From Candidatus Poribacteria bacterium (lineage in GTDB: Bacteria; Poribacteria; WGA-4E; WGA-3G), in assembly GCA_012267415.1 (NCBI GenBank), contig JAAXGN010000108.1, forward strand, positions 38,874 to 102,873: 64,000 nt of DNA. The letters are read 5' to 3'. Below, in pieces: positions 8,983 through 17,719 of the stretch (within the stretch, counting starts at the first letter, position 1; each line of letters opens with the position of its first letter). The position numbers were made by a program, and so were the translations under genes. The notes under the pieces were generated by a model. The model made no database searches, was not told the origin of the DNA, and was given only the letters and a program-made list of their open reading frames with translations.

Positions 8983-9349
8983 GTTAATCCTTGATGGCAG
9001 TAGTCATCCGAATATCCTTCGCAAACGTGTGTTGAAAGAACTAAAGAAACTCTCGCAGTCCTGAAGTGTGCCGAGCTCCGATCTTTCTTACCGCGACCTG
9101 CAATTAGGGACTTCGTCATGTGACGAAAAGTGTCTACACTTATGCGCAGGCATGTGCTTATGCGTATTGATAGTGTGTCTGGGTGTGTAAAATCTTTGTA
9201 GAAAAATTCAGTCTGATAAAATTTCAAACACAAAGATACCAACAAAACTGAAAGTAACGAATTCTACGTTCTCATGTTTCACTTCAACCAAATTTATTTA
9301 GGGTATTTAGTTCTAAGATTCTTCAGTTGGTGCTTATTACCAAGAGTTA

Positions 9350-9473
9350 TATCGTAGGGGCGGGGTTTCCCCGCCCGTTAGACGTTCTTCCCCTAATCAG
9401 TATTCGGTATCTTGTGAACTAACAGGGACGATCAATGTTTTCAATCGGGCGGGGAAACCCCGCCCCTACGATA
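9350..9473. repeat. inverted pair of GC-rich palindromes
   Basis: TATCGTAGGGGCGGGGTTTC and the following CCCGCCCG (9350-9377) are the exact reverse complement of 9446-9473. Each arm is itself a hairpin (GGGCGGGG-AAA-CCCCGCCC). The same core occurs in the MITE-like copies at 1000, 25229 and 45767. Confidence 0.75.
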
Positions 9474-9529
9474 ACTATTATGGAATACTACTACAGAAAT
9501 ATCAAAAACTAAATAATCCTGAAATTTAT

Positions 9530-9559
9530 TTGACAACCGTTTCTGTTATATGGTATTAT
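9530..9559 (+). promoter_or_regulatory. sigma70-type promoter for the tRNA pair
   Basis: A perfect TTGACA (9530-9535) and TATTAT (9554-9559) with an 18-base spacer, ending 12 bases before tRNA-Phe. Confidence 0.65.
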
Positions 9560-9571
9560 AATTTACCTGAT

Positions 9572-9644
9572 GCCGAGATAGCTCAGTCGGTAGAGCAGTA
9601 GACTGAAAATCTATGTGTCGGCAGTTCGATTCTGCCTCTCGGCA
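9572..9644 (+). tRNA. tRNA-Phe (GAA)
   Basis: Full cloverleaf: acceptor GCCGAGA/TCTCGGC, D-arm GCTCAGTCGGTAGAGC, anticodon stem GTAGA/TCTAT with loop CTGAAAA (anticodon GAA), T-arm with GTTCGATTC. Discriminator A. CCA is not encoded. Confidence 0.97.
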
Positions 9645-9666
9645 TTTCATTCTGCACGCATTTCAG

Positions 9667-9738
9667 GCCGGTGTAGCTCAGGGGAAGAGCAACTGATTCG
9701 TAATCAGTAGGTCGGAGGTTCAAATCCTCTCATCGGCT
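9667..9738 (+). tRNA. tRNA-Thr (CGT)
   Basis: Acceptor GCCGGTG/CATCGGC with one G-T pair, D-arm GCTCAGGGGAAGAGC, anticodon stem ACTGA/TCAGT with loop TTCGTAA (anticodon CGT, reads ACG), T-arm GTTCAAATC. It lies 22 bases after tRNA-Phe and is probably co-transcribed. CCA is not encoded. Confidence 0.96.
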
Positions 9739-9776
9739 TCTCGTCTTTTTGCAGTGCATGCACTAGGCAGAACCCA

Positions 9777-10853
9777 TCACTCCATCTCAGCATTCTCTGC
9801 TGCTATATCTTCTTCAAGTGAGCGGATAATTGCAAGAAAAGTTGCATGCGGTTCGAGTTCATAAACCTTTTGATACATATCAAGCGCTTTCTGTTTATCA
9901 AATAGAAAACTCTCGTATATCTCAGCCATATCCTGCCATGCTTTAACTTCGTTAGGGTCTAATTCAACGATGCGTTCATACACTTCAATAGCGTCAGCAT
10001 AGGGTCGTGTCGCAGCCTCGCGCTTCAATGCCTCGGCACGTCTATAAAGTAAACCAGTTAAACCATCAATAATCTCAGGATTGTTCTGATCATGCTGAAG
10101 TGCTTCCTCTAAGAGAAGAATTGATTGATTTTCAAGACGAGAAATCTCAGTCATGTCTTCACTGGTAAGCTCTCTATCAAGCATGCGATAATTCTGAAAC
10201 ATCTTATTGTAGGTGCGTGATAACTGTAGACGTGCAAGTATACCGATAGGTGCTTTTTCTGTTGGAATCTTGATAAATTCTGGATCGTTTTCTATCGCTC
10301 TTAAATAGTGTTTTGATGCCTCCTCATACTGCTTATTGCCTTGATAGAGAACTCCCAACAGATAGAGTGCTTCAGGATGATTTGGATTCTGCTCTAACAC
10401 TTTTAAGAACTGTTCGGTTGCGTCTCCTAATTCCCCTTCATCACGATAGAACTTACCACCCCAAAGAAGCACATCTTCATGATCAGGTTGGATATATGAT
10501 GCATGCTGCAAACGCGATTTTGCATCCTTTAACCAATTGCTCTGTGAGTAGATATCCGCTATACGCAGGTTAACATGTAACCGTTCGCTCTTATTCTCTT
10601 CTGACTTATCAGACTTTAACGCGTGCAATGCTTGCCAATAGAGATAAACCGCTCTACCCAGGTTCTGGTTTTCATAGTCTAAATCAGCTTGCTCAATCAG
10701 TTTTGATGCTTCTGTTACAGGAGGACTATCTGGAATAGCACCACCACGACGCGTGTGAATAAACGCCAACACCAAAAATCCTATTATTGCAATGATCTCG
10801 GCATACAGAAACCATCTTTTTGATATAGAAAACCTTCTATTCTCAGTCTTCAT
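9777..10853 (-). CDS. membrane-anchored TPR protein
   Basis: 358 aa from ATG 10853. GTG 10862 is also possible, but a TAGGTG site sits 7 bases before the ATG. One N-terminal membrane anchor (about residues 16-34, FLYAEIIAIIGFLVLAF) is followed by a series of tetratricopeptide repeats; clear units are ALYLLGVLYQGNKQYEEASK and the DAIEVYERIVELDPNEVKAW-like C-terminal copies. It starts within a few bases of the dsbD stop, so the two are one operon. The role is probably scaffolding at the membrane, perhaps in cytochrome or envelope assembly given dsbD. That link is inferred from position only. Confidence 0.8.
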   Translation of the reverse strand: MKTENRRFSISKRWFLYAEIIAIIGFLVLAFIHTRRGGAIPDSPPVTEASKLIEQADLDYENQNLGRAVYLYWQALHALKSDKSEENKSERLHVNLRIADIYSQSNWLKDAKSRLQHASYIQPDHEDVLLWGGKFYRDEGELGDATEQFLKVLEQNPNHPEALYLLGVLYQGNKQYEEASKHYLRAIENDPEFIKIPTEKAPIGILARLQLSRTYNKMFQNYRMLDRELTSEDMTEISRLENQSILLLEEALQHDQNNPEIIDGLTGLLYRRAEALKREAATRPYADAIEVYERIVELDPNEVKAWQDMAEIYESFLFDKQKALDMYQKVYELEPHATFLAIIRSLEEDIAAENAEME

Positions 10854-10862
10854 GGTGTTCAC

Positions 10863-12737
10863 CTACAGTGTTCCATCCTTGTCAGAATTTGCATTCCGTT
10901 CGACACTATCAATGATCTCAAGCATCTTTTCCGGTTTAACGAACTTTTCAATACGTTCATAGATATTCCCCTGTCCATCCATAAAAATGACAACGGGTAA
11001 GCCGCGTATACCGTATTTTTCTGTCAGTGTTTTGTCAGATTTTGCACTGAAGTCAAGTTTGACAGTAACATAGTCTTCTAACCTATCTACGACCCTTTCA
11101 TCTGAAAAGGTTTTATGGTCCAATTCATTACATGCCCCGCACCAAGTCGCATAAAAATCAAGCATGACTAACCTATTCTCTTGTGCTGCAGTTTCTAATG
11201 CCGTTGCTTCATCATAGACCCAATTAACATGAACACCAGCGACAGGTTGCGAAAGACCACCAATAATCATGAATGCACCGACTATAGCAAGCAGCAAACC
11301 GCATGCTTTACGCACTTGCATCTTTGAAGAGATACCTCTAAATCGTTCCTTTATCTTACCCAACCAGATGCCAATTAGGATTAACACACCCGCAATAGCA
11401 AAATACGGAAGCGAATTCTGAAGCAGATCCTTGATAGGCGCAAAGAAATTAAGATCCTTAAGGAAAAATAGTGCTACCGTTATAATTGCTATGCCAAAGA
11501 TATTCTCCAAAACATACATCCAGCCCCCTGAACGCGGCAGAGCAGAGAGGGTTCTGGAAAACGTGCCGATGCAGATAAACAGTAATCCCATACCAAAAGC
11601 ATACGTAAACATCAACCAGAAACCGAGAAAAAGGCTCTGAGTCGTAGCAATATATGCCAACACAGCTGCCAATGCGGGTCCCGTACACGGGGCTGCAATC
11701 ACCCCTGCAACTGTTCCCATGCCAAACGCACCAAAGAACCCAGTACCCCCCACTGTATTTAACCTGTTCTGAACGGAAGATGGGACTTGAATCTCAAACA
11801 CGCCAAACATGGATAGACCCAGCGCGACGAGAATCACACTAATAAAACCTATCACGTAGGGATTTGACATCACCTGACCGAATACCGCACCCGTTGATGC
11901 CACTGCAACACCTAATATGGAATAGGTAACAACAATCCCAAACACATACACAAGGGACAATAGAAAAGATTTGAAGATACCCGCAGATTCACCCGCGCCA
12001 AAAATCGATACTGTTATAGGAATTAATGGATAAACACACGGTGTCAAACTTGTTACAATTCCACCAACAAAGACCAATAGAAACGCTAACCACAAATTAC
12101 CGCCTGAAAGTGCACCGGCAATGCCACCTTGACTCTCGTTAGTGACATCTGTCGTCATTGTAAAAGCAATATCTGAGAATATATCATCGTTAATCCTTTG
12201 CACTGTTTCTTCAATACTCACGACATTAATCGGTACGGATACATCAACTGTTTCAGGCAATAAACACTGTTCATCACTACATGCTTGATAGTTTAGCACG
12301 AAATCCAATGTAATCTGTTCAATCGGTGCATCCTGTGACAAAGTTGCTGGAATACCGATTGCAACTGTATCGTGGTAGACTGAAACTTGACCAACTGATG
12401 CAATCTCAAGCATATCCCCCGTGGGATACGCCACCTCACCGAAACTGATATTGGGTACTTGAGGCAATATGATCTCAGTTGGAGAGAGTGATTCTCCTGC
12501 AGGATACGCATTAATATGCCATCCCTTAGCAATGTCAACGATAATTGCAATCTGGAATTGACTGCCAGGTTGAACTTTATCAAGATTTATATACCCCTTA
12601 GCACTGACCTTTTCGATATTAAGATCTTCAGTTAAGTCAAAGTCATCAAACTGGGCATGTAAACCTATAGGTATGACTAATATGCAAAGGGATAACGACA
12701 ATATAAGGAGGTATCTAACCTTGTTGTATATCAACAT
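10863..12737 (-). CDS. dsbD: DsbD-type thiol:disulfide interchange protein
   Basis: 624 aa in three parts. A signal peptide comes first, then a periplasmic N-terminal domain (about 30-190) with the pair CSDEQC used for disulfide exchange. A DsbD transmembrane domain of about eight helices (about 210-480) includes TSLTPCVYPLIPI and AAPCTGPALAA, each with its essential Cys. Last is a C-terminal thioredoxin-like domain with WCGAC (about 530). The protein moves electrons from cytoplasmic thioredoxin across the inner membrane to periplasmic thiols, for disulfide isomerisation or cytochrome c maturation. The cysteines of all three domains are present, so it should be active. GGAGAAA precedes the ATG. 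Confidence 0.93.
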   Translation of the reverse strand: MLIYNKVRYLLILSLSLCILVIPIGLHAQFDDFDLTEDLNIEKVSAKGYINLDKVQPGSQFQIAIIVDIAKGWHINAYPAGESLSPTEIILPQVPNISFGEVAYPTGDMLEIASVGQVSVYHDTVAIGIPATLSQDAPIEQITLDFVLNYQACSDEQCLLPETVDVSVPINVVSIEETVQRINDDIFSDIAFTMTTDVTNESQGGIAGALSGGNLWLAFLLVFVGGIVTSLTPCVYPLIPITVSIFGAGESAGIFKSFLLSLVYVFGIVVTYSILGVAVASTGAVFGQVMSNPYVIGFISVILVALGLSMFGVFEIQVPSSVQNRLNTVGGTGFFGAFGMGTVAGVIAAPCTGPALAAVLAYIATTQSLFLGFWLMFTYAFGMGLLFICIGTFSRTLSALPRSGGWMYVLENIFGIAIITVALFFLKDLNFFAPIKDLLQNSLPYFAIAGVLILIGIWLGKIKERFRGISSKMQVRKACGLLLAIVGAFMIIGGLSQPVAGVHVNWVYDEATALETAAQENRLVMLDFYATWCGACNELDHKTFSDERVVDRLEDYVTVKLDFSAKSDKTLTEKYGIRGLPVVIFMDGQGNIYERIEKFVKPEKMLEIIDSVERNANSDKDGTL

Positions 12738-12781
12738 TTATGTTTCTCCATGAGAGAAGGTTGTTCTGAACGGCACACGGA

Positions 12782-12903
12782 TGAAGATTAAATAAATATT
12801 TGGGTAATCCAATGCATCGAAATCATCGTAGGGGCTGGTTTCCCAGACCGCATGTTACAGGTTTCCCCTTCCCCAAATTACCCGATTTAAATCTAAATCT
12901 TCA
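12782..12903. mobile_element. MITE-like element, copy 2
   Basis: Both ends are kept: TGAAGATTAAATAAATATTT..GGGTAAT at the left and its imperfect inverted match ATTACCCGATTTAAATCTAA..ATCTTCA at the right. The middle differs from the other copies (CGTAGGGGCTGGTTTCCCAG), so ends are conserved while the core varies. Confidence 0.65.
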
Positions 12904-12932
12904 TGAGTGTGCCTGCTACTTTTAAGAGTACT

Positions 12933-14519
12933 TTATTTCGGCTCAAGTATAACGCATGGCAGAATCATCTCCTCAAAGGAGATACCACCGTGTTGAAAAC
13001 TTCCATCAAAAACATTTTTGTACGTGTTATACTGATTTTCATAGAGGAAATAATAATCCTCTTTAGCAAGGACGTAGTTCGTTTCTGTTCCATTATTGGG
13101 TAAACCGTAAGCTGCTGGATTGTCAATAAGGAGACCTGCTTCTGAGGAACAACTTATCTCCATTCCTTCTTTTACACGAAGACCGCTCGACAGATCATGC
13201 GGACTTGATACTTTTACACTATTCTTACAGAGCACAGAACCGTGATCTGAAGTTACGATGATGGTAAGTCCACGTTCAGCTGCGAGTTTAAAAATGGTAT
13301 ATAGTCTCGAATTCTTGAACCATGTTTCAATGACCATCCTAAACGCTTCCTCATTCGGTATGAGTTGCTTAAAGAGTGACATCTCACTACGTTGATGTGT
13401 CAGCATATCCAAAAAGTCTACAACTATTGCAGTGAAACTAATTTGATTCACATCTTTCAGCCAATCCAGGTACTGGATTTCTCCATGCTCATCAAAAATC
13501 TTGAAATAGTATGGAAATGGTTTGAGAGTGAGACCATTCCGCTCAAGCTGTAACCGCATGAGATCCTTCTCATATCTGTTAACACTTGTGGTTCCCTCTT
13601 CTGGTTCAGCATATAGATGGGGATATCTCTCGGCAAGTTCAAGTGGAAACAAGCCGCTAAAAATCGCATTACGAGCATAACGGGTCGTTGTCGGCAGAAT
13701 TGAGAAATAATAGTGTTTCGTCATGTGAAAATCAGGATAAAGCAGCTGTTCAATCTTGAGCCAATGGTCCAGCCGCATACAATCCATCACGACAAACAGT
13801 ACTGACTTACCAATCTGAATCTCAGGGATCACAAACTTGTGAAATACATCCACAGATAATGGGGGTGAATCTTGACTCTCTAACCATGAACTATAGGTAT
13901 TCTGTATATAGTCCGCAAACGCAGCATTTGCCTCACGTTTTTCAGCTTCATGGATAGTTTTAAGTTCATCAACAACAGATAAAGTATCTAACCTGAAATC
14001 CCATTCAACAAATCTAAGGTATGTATCTATCCATATCTGCCAATCTTTTTCATCATTAACTCCCTCCGAATTCAGTTGTTTATTAAAATTCTTCACATAA
14101 GCCTGCGGTGTATACTTATCACGCATCTGTTGCCTATCCAGCAAAAACCCAATTGATGAAACCACCTGTCTGGGATTTGTTGGCATAATCATCACATCGC
14201 TTACATTATATAGACTGACCGCTTCCTGTATCTCATCGTCATCTGTGTCCGTAAGTAAAACGATTGGAATATGCGGGTCCTCTCTTCGGATACGCGCCAC
14301 AGTTTCATAATCTCTGGTTGATAAATCAAAATAATTAACCAAAACCGCATCAAATCTTTTATTTTTGAGCAGAACAATAGCATCATCACTGCTACTACTG
14401 AATGTTACATCATAACCGTTAAACTCTAAGAGTCGGACATACGGTTTCAATTCAGTATTCATAATTGGTTCGCTCAGTTCAGTATTAAACCAAATAATCC
14501 TCCTATTTGTGTTTTCCAT
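12933..14519 (-). CDS. PorX-like protein: degenerate receiver plus PglZ-type phosphatase domain
   Basis: 528 aa from ATG 14519; AAGGGGG lies 7 bases before it, better than the frame-extending ATG at 14552. Residues 1-125 fold like a CheY receiver but lack its chemistry. The acidic pair is N12-T13, the phospho-acceptor is N62 (DAVLVNYFDLS) and the lysine is N115 (MPTNP). The second half is an alkaline-phosphatase-superfamily PglZ domain: VLFVVMDCMRLDHW, LPTTTRYARNAIFSG (probable Thr nucleophile), VVDFLDM, VTSDHGSV and QHGGISFEEMILPC hold the metal-binding residues. PorX of Bacteroidetes has this layout and controls type IX secretion. Here signalling by phosphorylation seems impossible, while the hydrolase part looks intact. 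Confidence 0.85.
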   Translation of the reverse strand: MENTNRRIIWFNTELSEPIMNTELKPYVRLLEFNGYDVTFSSSSDDAIVLLKNKRFDAVLVNYFDLSTRDYETVARIRREDPHIPIVLLTDTDDDEIQEAVSLYNVSDVMIMPTNPRQVVSSIGFLLDRQQMRDKYTPQAYVKNFNKQLNSEGVNDEKDWQIWIDTYLRFVEWDFRLDTLSVVDELKTIHEAEKREANAAFADYIQNTYSSWLESQDSPPLSVDVFHKFVIPEIQIGKSVLFVVMDCMRLDHWLKIEQLLYPDFHMTKHYYFSILPTTTRYARNAIFSGLFPLELAERYPHLYAEPEEGTTSVNRYEKDLMRLQLERNGLTLKPFPYYFKIFDEHGEIQYLDWLKDVNQISFTAIVVDFLDMLTHQRSEMSLFKQLIPNEEAFRMVIETWFKNSRLYTIFKLAAERGLTIIVTSDHGSVLCKNSVKVSSPHDLSSGLRVKEGMEISCSSEAGLLIDNPAAYGLPNNGTETNYVLAKEDYYFLYENQYNTYKNVFDGSFQHGGISFEEMILPCVILEPK

Positions 14520-14625
14520 GTTATCCCCCTTTTCTTTCAATGCCAGTTGCATGATGTTCAGGCGTCAACTGTTCCATCCTTCATCAATTATGTTTTTGAC
14601 GGCACACGGATGATTTCCCCGGGGC

Positions 14626-14722
14626 GGTAGGTGCGATTTCCTAATCGCACCGGGTTTATCCCAACCCGCTTCATTGACGGTGTCCGCGTAAGATCCGGTG
14701 CGATAAGGATATCGCACCTACC
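14626..14722. repeat. inverted repeat
   Basis: Arms 14626-14653 and 14695-14722 (GGTAGGTGCGATTTCCTAAT and its near reverse complement) match at about 25 of 28 positions and enclose about 40 bases. It lies between glcE-like and porX-like genes and could fold in RNA as a long hairpin, but there is no T-run to call it a terminator. Confidence 0.7.
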
Positions 14723-14738
14723 AGCCCGGGATAAACAA

Positions 14739-16070
14739 TTACGTAACAAAACGTCCTGCGTTCAGGATACGCTTACTATCAAACTTTGATTTAATATGTT
14801 TCATCAAGTCGAGTGTATTACCTATAGGACCCCATATATCTAAGTGTTGTTTTAATTCGGGTGTTGCAGATTCTATTGTAAGATTACCTTTCATCCCCAT
14901 GACCTGCTGACGCAGTTTAGATATTAAACCTGCAGTCATTTCAAAATCATCTCCGTTCTTTACAGGTAACCTCAGATATGCCACACCATTACCCAAATGG
15001 AACATCATGTCTGATGTTAATTCATGAGCTGCCTCAGTAAATTTAGACATATCCGTGCGTTTTAAGTTCACCCTGATTATAATCTGATTACAGTTTTTAT
15101 CTGCTGCTGAATATTCCTGAATTTCATGACGAAACTGATGTTGAGATTCCCCTTCAATTACATGCACACTTTTTGCCTCATTTTGTTCCATTTGTGATCG
15201 TGTAGAACTGAGTTGCCAAGAGACCGTCTCTGCTTCCCCTCCAAAACCCACCATGAGTGTTGGGGCCTGCTTTGATAACCCGTTAACAGAGCATTCAGTC
15301 ATGAGAACCACATAAGAAGGTAAGACCTGAGAACTTACAATACTTAAGCCGTCATGAATTGCCCTCTCTATTGTGTCATACTGTGCAGAGAGTATTGTTT
15401 CGTGTGATGGTATAGGGCTCAATTTCAGTGACACCTCAGTAATGATGCCAAGTGTGCCAAAAGAGCCGATATAGAGTTTATTCAGGTCGTATCCAGCAAC
15501 GTTCTTCACAACTTTACCACCACTCTTGACGACGGTGCCATTTGCAAGCATCACATGCAAACCCAGAACCAAGTTTCTTGCCGTTCCATGCCGTAACCGA
15601 AGTGGACCGCTGGAATTTGTTGCTACAATCCCGCCTATAGTACACTTGTCAGCATAAGGTGGATTCAGTGGTAGATACTGTCGATGAACTGCTAATTCCT
15701 TCTGTAGATCCGACAATCTCATACCTGATTCCACTGTCACTGTCAGGTCAGCAGGTTCGTACTCAATCACCTTATTCAGGCGTCTTGTTGACACGACAAT
15801 GCCTATTTCAGGAACAACATTTCCAATACTCAACTTTGAACCTGAACCCGCTGGAATTACAGACACATCCCTTTCAGATGCAATCCGAAGGACATCTTGC
15901 ATTGCTGATATGTCTCCAGGCACTATCACCACTTTAGGGAGAATACCATCAACCGTATATCCAGTAACCTGATCATCAGGAAGCATACCTGAATCACCAA
16001 CAATACTGCTAAGTGCATCATACAAGCTATCTGCCATGCTATATGAAAGTGCCATTTTTTCCAATTCCAT
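14739..16070 (-). CDS. FAD-binding oxidase, GlcE/GlcD-like
   Basis: 443 aa. The FAD-binding type 4 domain is clear: VIPAGSGSKLSIGN (phosphate loop), PYADKCTIGGIVATNSSGPL and GKVVKNVAGYDLNKLYIGSF-GTLGIITEVSLKLSP. The length and short C-terminal domain ending in NAGRF fit GlcE, a subunit of glycolate oxidase, better than GlcD. No GlcD or iron-sulfur GlcF partner is next to it, so its electron acceptor is unknown. The ATG overlaps the upstream stop (TAATG), so translation is coupled to the sulfatase-like gene. A second in-frame ATG five codons on could be the true start. Confidence 0.8.
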   Translation of the reverse strand: MELEKMALSYSMADSLYDALSSIVGDSGMLPDDQVTGYTVDGILPKVVIVPGDISAMQDVLRIASERDVSVIPAGSGSKLSIGNVVPEIGIVVSTRRLNKVIEYEPADLTVTVESGMRLSDLQKELAVHRQYLPLNPPYADKCTIGGIVATNSSGPLRLRHGTARNLVLGLHVMLANGTVVKSGGKVVKNVAGYDLNKLYIGSFGTLGIITEVSLKLSPIPSHETILSAQYDTIERAIHDGLSIVSSQVLPSYVVLMTECSVNGLSKQAPTLMVGFGGEAETVSWQLSSTRSQMEQNEAKSVHVIEGESQHQFRHEIQEYSAADKNCNQIIIRVNLKRTDMSKFTEAAHELTSDMMFHLGNGVAYLRLPVKNGDDFEMTAGLISKLRQQVMGMKGNLTIESATPELKQHLDIWGPIGNTLDLMKHIKSKFDSKRILNAGRFVT

Positions 16071-17515
16071 TACTTATCATCTTCAGGATAATCAATCGCC
16101 CACTTTCCTTTACCATCACCTGTAGGTGACTCTTTCCACAAAGCGAGAAATCCTTCAGGTGCATTATGCTCTAATAGATGTGCGATAAAAAGTTGATGCA
16201 ATTCAGATACAAGATCTTCATTGTCATGAGCAAGATTTTGTGTTGCCAATCGGTCGGTTGTGAGATCAAACAGTTCGGGTGAACCATCAGCACCGACAGG
16301 TGCGTATCCCCATCGCTCAGTAACAAGGAACGGTGTTGTTGCTCGCCGCGGCATTGTTCCATTTCGCGCACCGATGTGGGTACCGGTTACCGCATATTCT
16401 CTATGCTGTGTATCGCCACTCAGGAGTGCGTCAGCAAATGAACGTCCCTCAAAAGGTTTGGGTGGATCAAGAGAAACTCCCGCCAAATCACACAATGTCG
16501 GTAAAATATCCATCGGTTGTGCAATTAAATCAAGCCCCTTACCTTGTGGAACATCGCCCCCCGCAATTAAAAACATCTCATGGTTTATTTCAGGATAAGT
16601 TGGCCAATATCTCGGATCTTCTGAGTCGATGTTTGATTTCCCTGTTCTTTCGTGTTCTCCAATAGACATACCGTGATCAGACATCACCACAACAACCGTA
16701 TCATCCCAAAGTTCAAGATCCTCAACCTTTTCAAGGATACGACCAATATGTCTATCCACCAACTCCGATTCACCCGCATAGTGTGCCCAAAGGTTATGTA
16801 ACTCGGCCTCCGTATAGATAGATGAGCGACCATAGTTCGGATGTATCATGGGAGGTCCTGAATAGGTTGGATCATACCGTTTGACAATATATTCAGGTGG
16901 ATCCCACGGTTCGTGCGGATCAAAGAAGTCCACCCATAGAAGGAATGGACCCGAACGATAGTTCTCCTCCAAGAAACGTATCGCAGACTCCGACGTTCTC
17001 CCTGAAAACGTTTCCGCTTCATATTGATAGTATCTGTTTGTCCAACGGTGTGTATTCGGTAGCGTATTGCCACGGAAAGAAGGATTTGGACGGGTCTTAT
17101 CATCTGGCATGATGGTCTTAATCTCATCGTTCAGGTGAAGTAATGGTTTGTCTCCTTCTTGACCACGATGCTGGAATGCAGCATGAAATCCTTGTTGGAA
17201 ACGAGCATTGAACAGATGCGGACAGTCACAGATAAGTTGAGTCGCGTATCCCTGTCCAGCTAAGAGTCTACCGATATGATTAGGTCCGCTTAAGTCAATC
17301 GCTTGCCATCCATAGTGGGGCCATCCCAGCGTGCCAGTTGCCACATCGGTTCGATGCGGTATTGTCGGAAAACTGCTCATATAAAACTTATCAATGGCAG
17401 TCGCACGTTCAGACGCAAATTTGTCTAACATCGGTGTCCGAATTGGTTTATCTGCCCTTTCACCAAGATTGTCATAACGAAAAGTATCCGTAATCAGTAA
17501 AACGATGTTCTTCAT
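16070..17515 (-). CDS. sulfatase-superfamily hydrolase with Thr at the nucleophile position
   Basis: 481 aa, alkaline phosphatase/sulfatase fold. Metal-site landmarks are present: ITDTFRYDN near the start (D10, R13, D15), WVDFFDPHEPWDPP, VVVMSDHGMSIGEHER and PTLCDLAGV. In sulfatases the catalytic residue sits in C/S-x-P-x-R and is matured to formylglycine; here the matching segment is TIPHR with Thr51. It therefore cannot carry formylglycine. A phosphodiesterase or phosphomonoesterase activity is more likely than sulfate ester hydrolysis. No signal peptide is seen, so it is cytoplasmic. It is co-transcribed with the GlcE-like gene. Confidence 0.85.
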   Translation of the reverse strand: MKNIVLLITDTFRYDNLGERADKPIRTPMLDKFASERATAIDKFYMSSFPTIPHRTDVATGTLGWPHYGWQAIDLSGPNHIGRLLAGQGYATQLICDCPHLFNARFQQGFHAAFQHRGQEGDKPLLHLNDEIKTIMPDDKTRPNPSFRGNTLPNTHRWTNRYYQYEAETFSGRTSESAIRFLEENYRSGPFLLWVDFFDPHEPWDPPEYIVKRYDPTYSGPPMIHPNYGRSSIYTEAELHNLWAHYAGESELVDRHIGRILEKVEDLELWDDTVVVVMSDHGMSIGEHERTGKSNIDSEDPRYWPTYPEINHEMFLIAGGDVPQGKGLDLIAQPMDILPTLCDLAGVSLDPPKPFEGRSFADALLSGDTQHREYAVTGTHIGARNGTMPRRATTPFLVTERWGYAPVGADGSPELFDLTTDRLATQNLAHDNEDLVSELHQLFIAHLLEHNAPEGFLALWKESPTGDGKGKWAIDYPEDDK

Positions 17516-17570
17516 AAAATATCCTCACAAATCAAAATTACAGTGAAATCTATAATTTCCTGCACACAAT

Positions 17571-17628
17571 TGTAGCGCAAACTTTTAGTTTGTGGACACC
17601 CCTGCACAAACTAAAAGTTTGTGCTACA
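17571..17628. repeat. inverted repeat, AAACTTTTAGTTTG family
   Basis: Arms 17571-17594 (TGTAGCGCAAACTTTTAGTT..) and 17605-17628 are complementary over 24 bases with one mismatch and a 10-base spacer. Single units of the same family form the tandem array at 59706-59816. Confidence 0.75.
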
Positions 17629-17719
17629 GCACAATCCCAGTCTGTCGGTTTAGGTCTCCCGTACCAAAAGTGTGCATATTTTTTCCATTTCACTATAAAA
17701 TGTAAAAGTAATCTATCCT

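Larger units (their letters stand above)
8983..9571. other. intergenic region with palindromic repeats
   Basis: 589 bases. Right after the 662-aa gene one frame (8985-9064) reads like a coding remnant (LDGSSHPNILRKRVLKELKK), without a start. At 9236 the sequence ACCAACAAAACTGAAAGTA resembles 906-924, just after the first lipoprotein gene. The rest holds the inverted repeat pair at 9350-9473 and the tRNA promoter. Confidence 0.5.

Noticed and set aside
8790..9245. 151-aa minus-strand frame beyond the 662-aa gene
   Set aside because: Half lies antisense to the 662-aa gene and the rest is in repeats; no family resemblance.
9752..9763. Terminator after tRNA-Thr (AGTGCATGCACT)
   Set aside because: A perfect 12-base palindrome but no loop or T-run behind it.
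14739..17515. Complete glycolate oxidase operon
   Set aside because: Only a GlcE-like gene is present; no glcD or glcF, and the neighbour is a sulfatase-fold gene.
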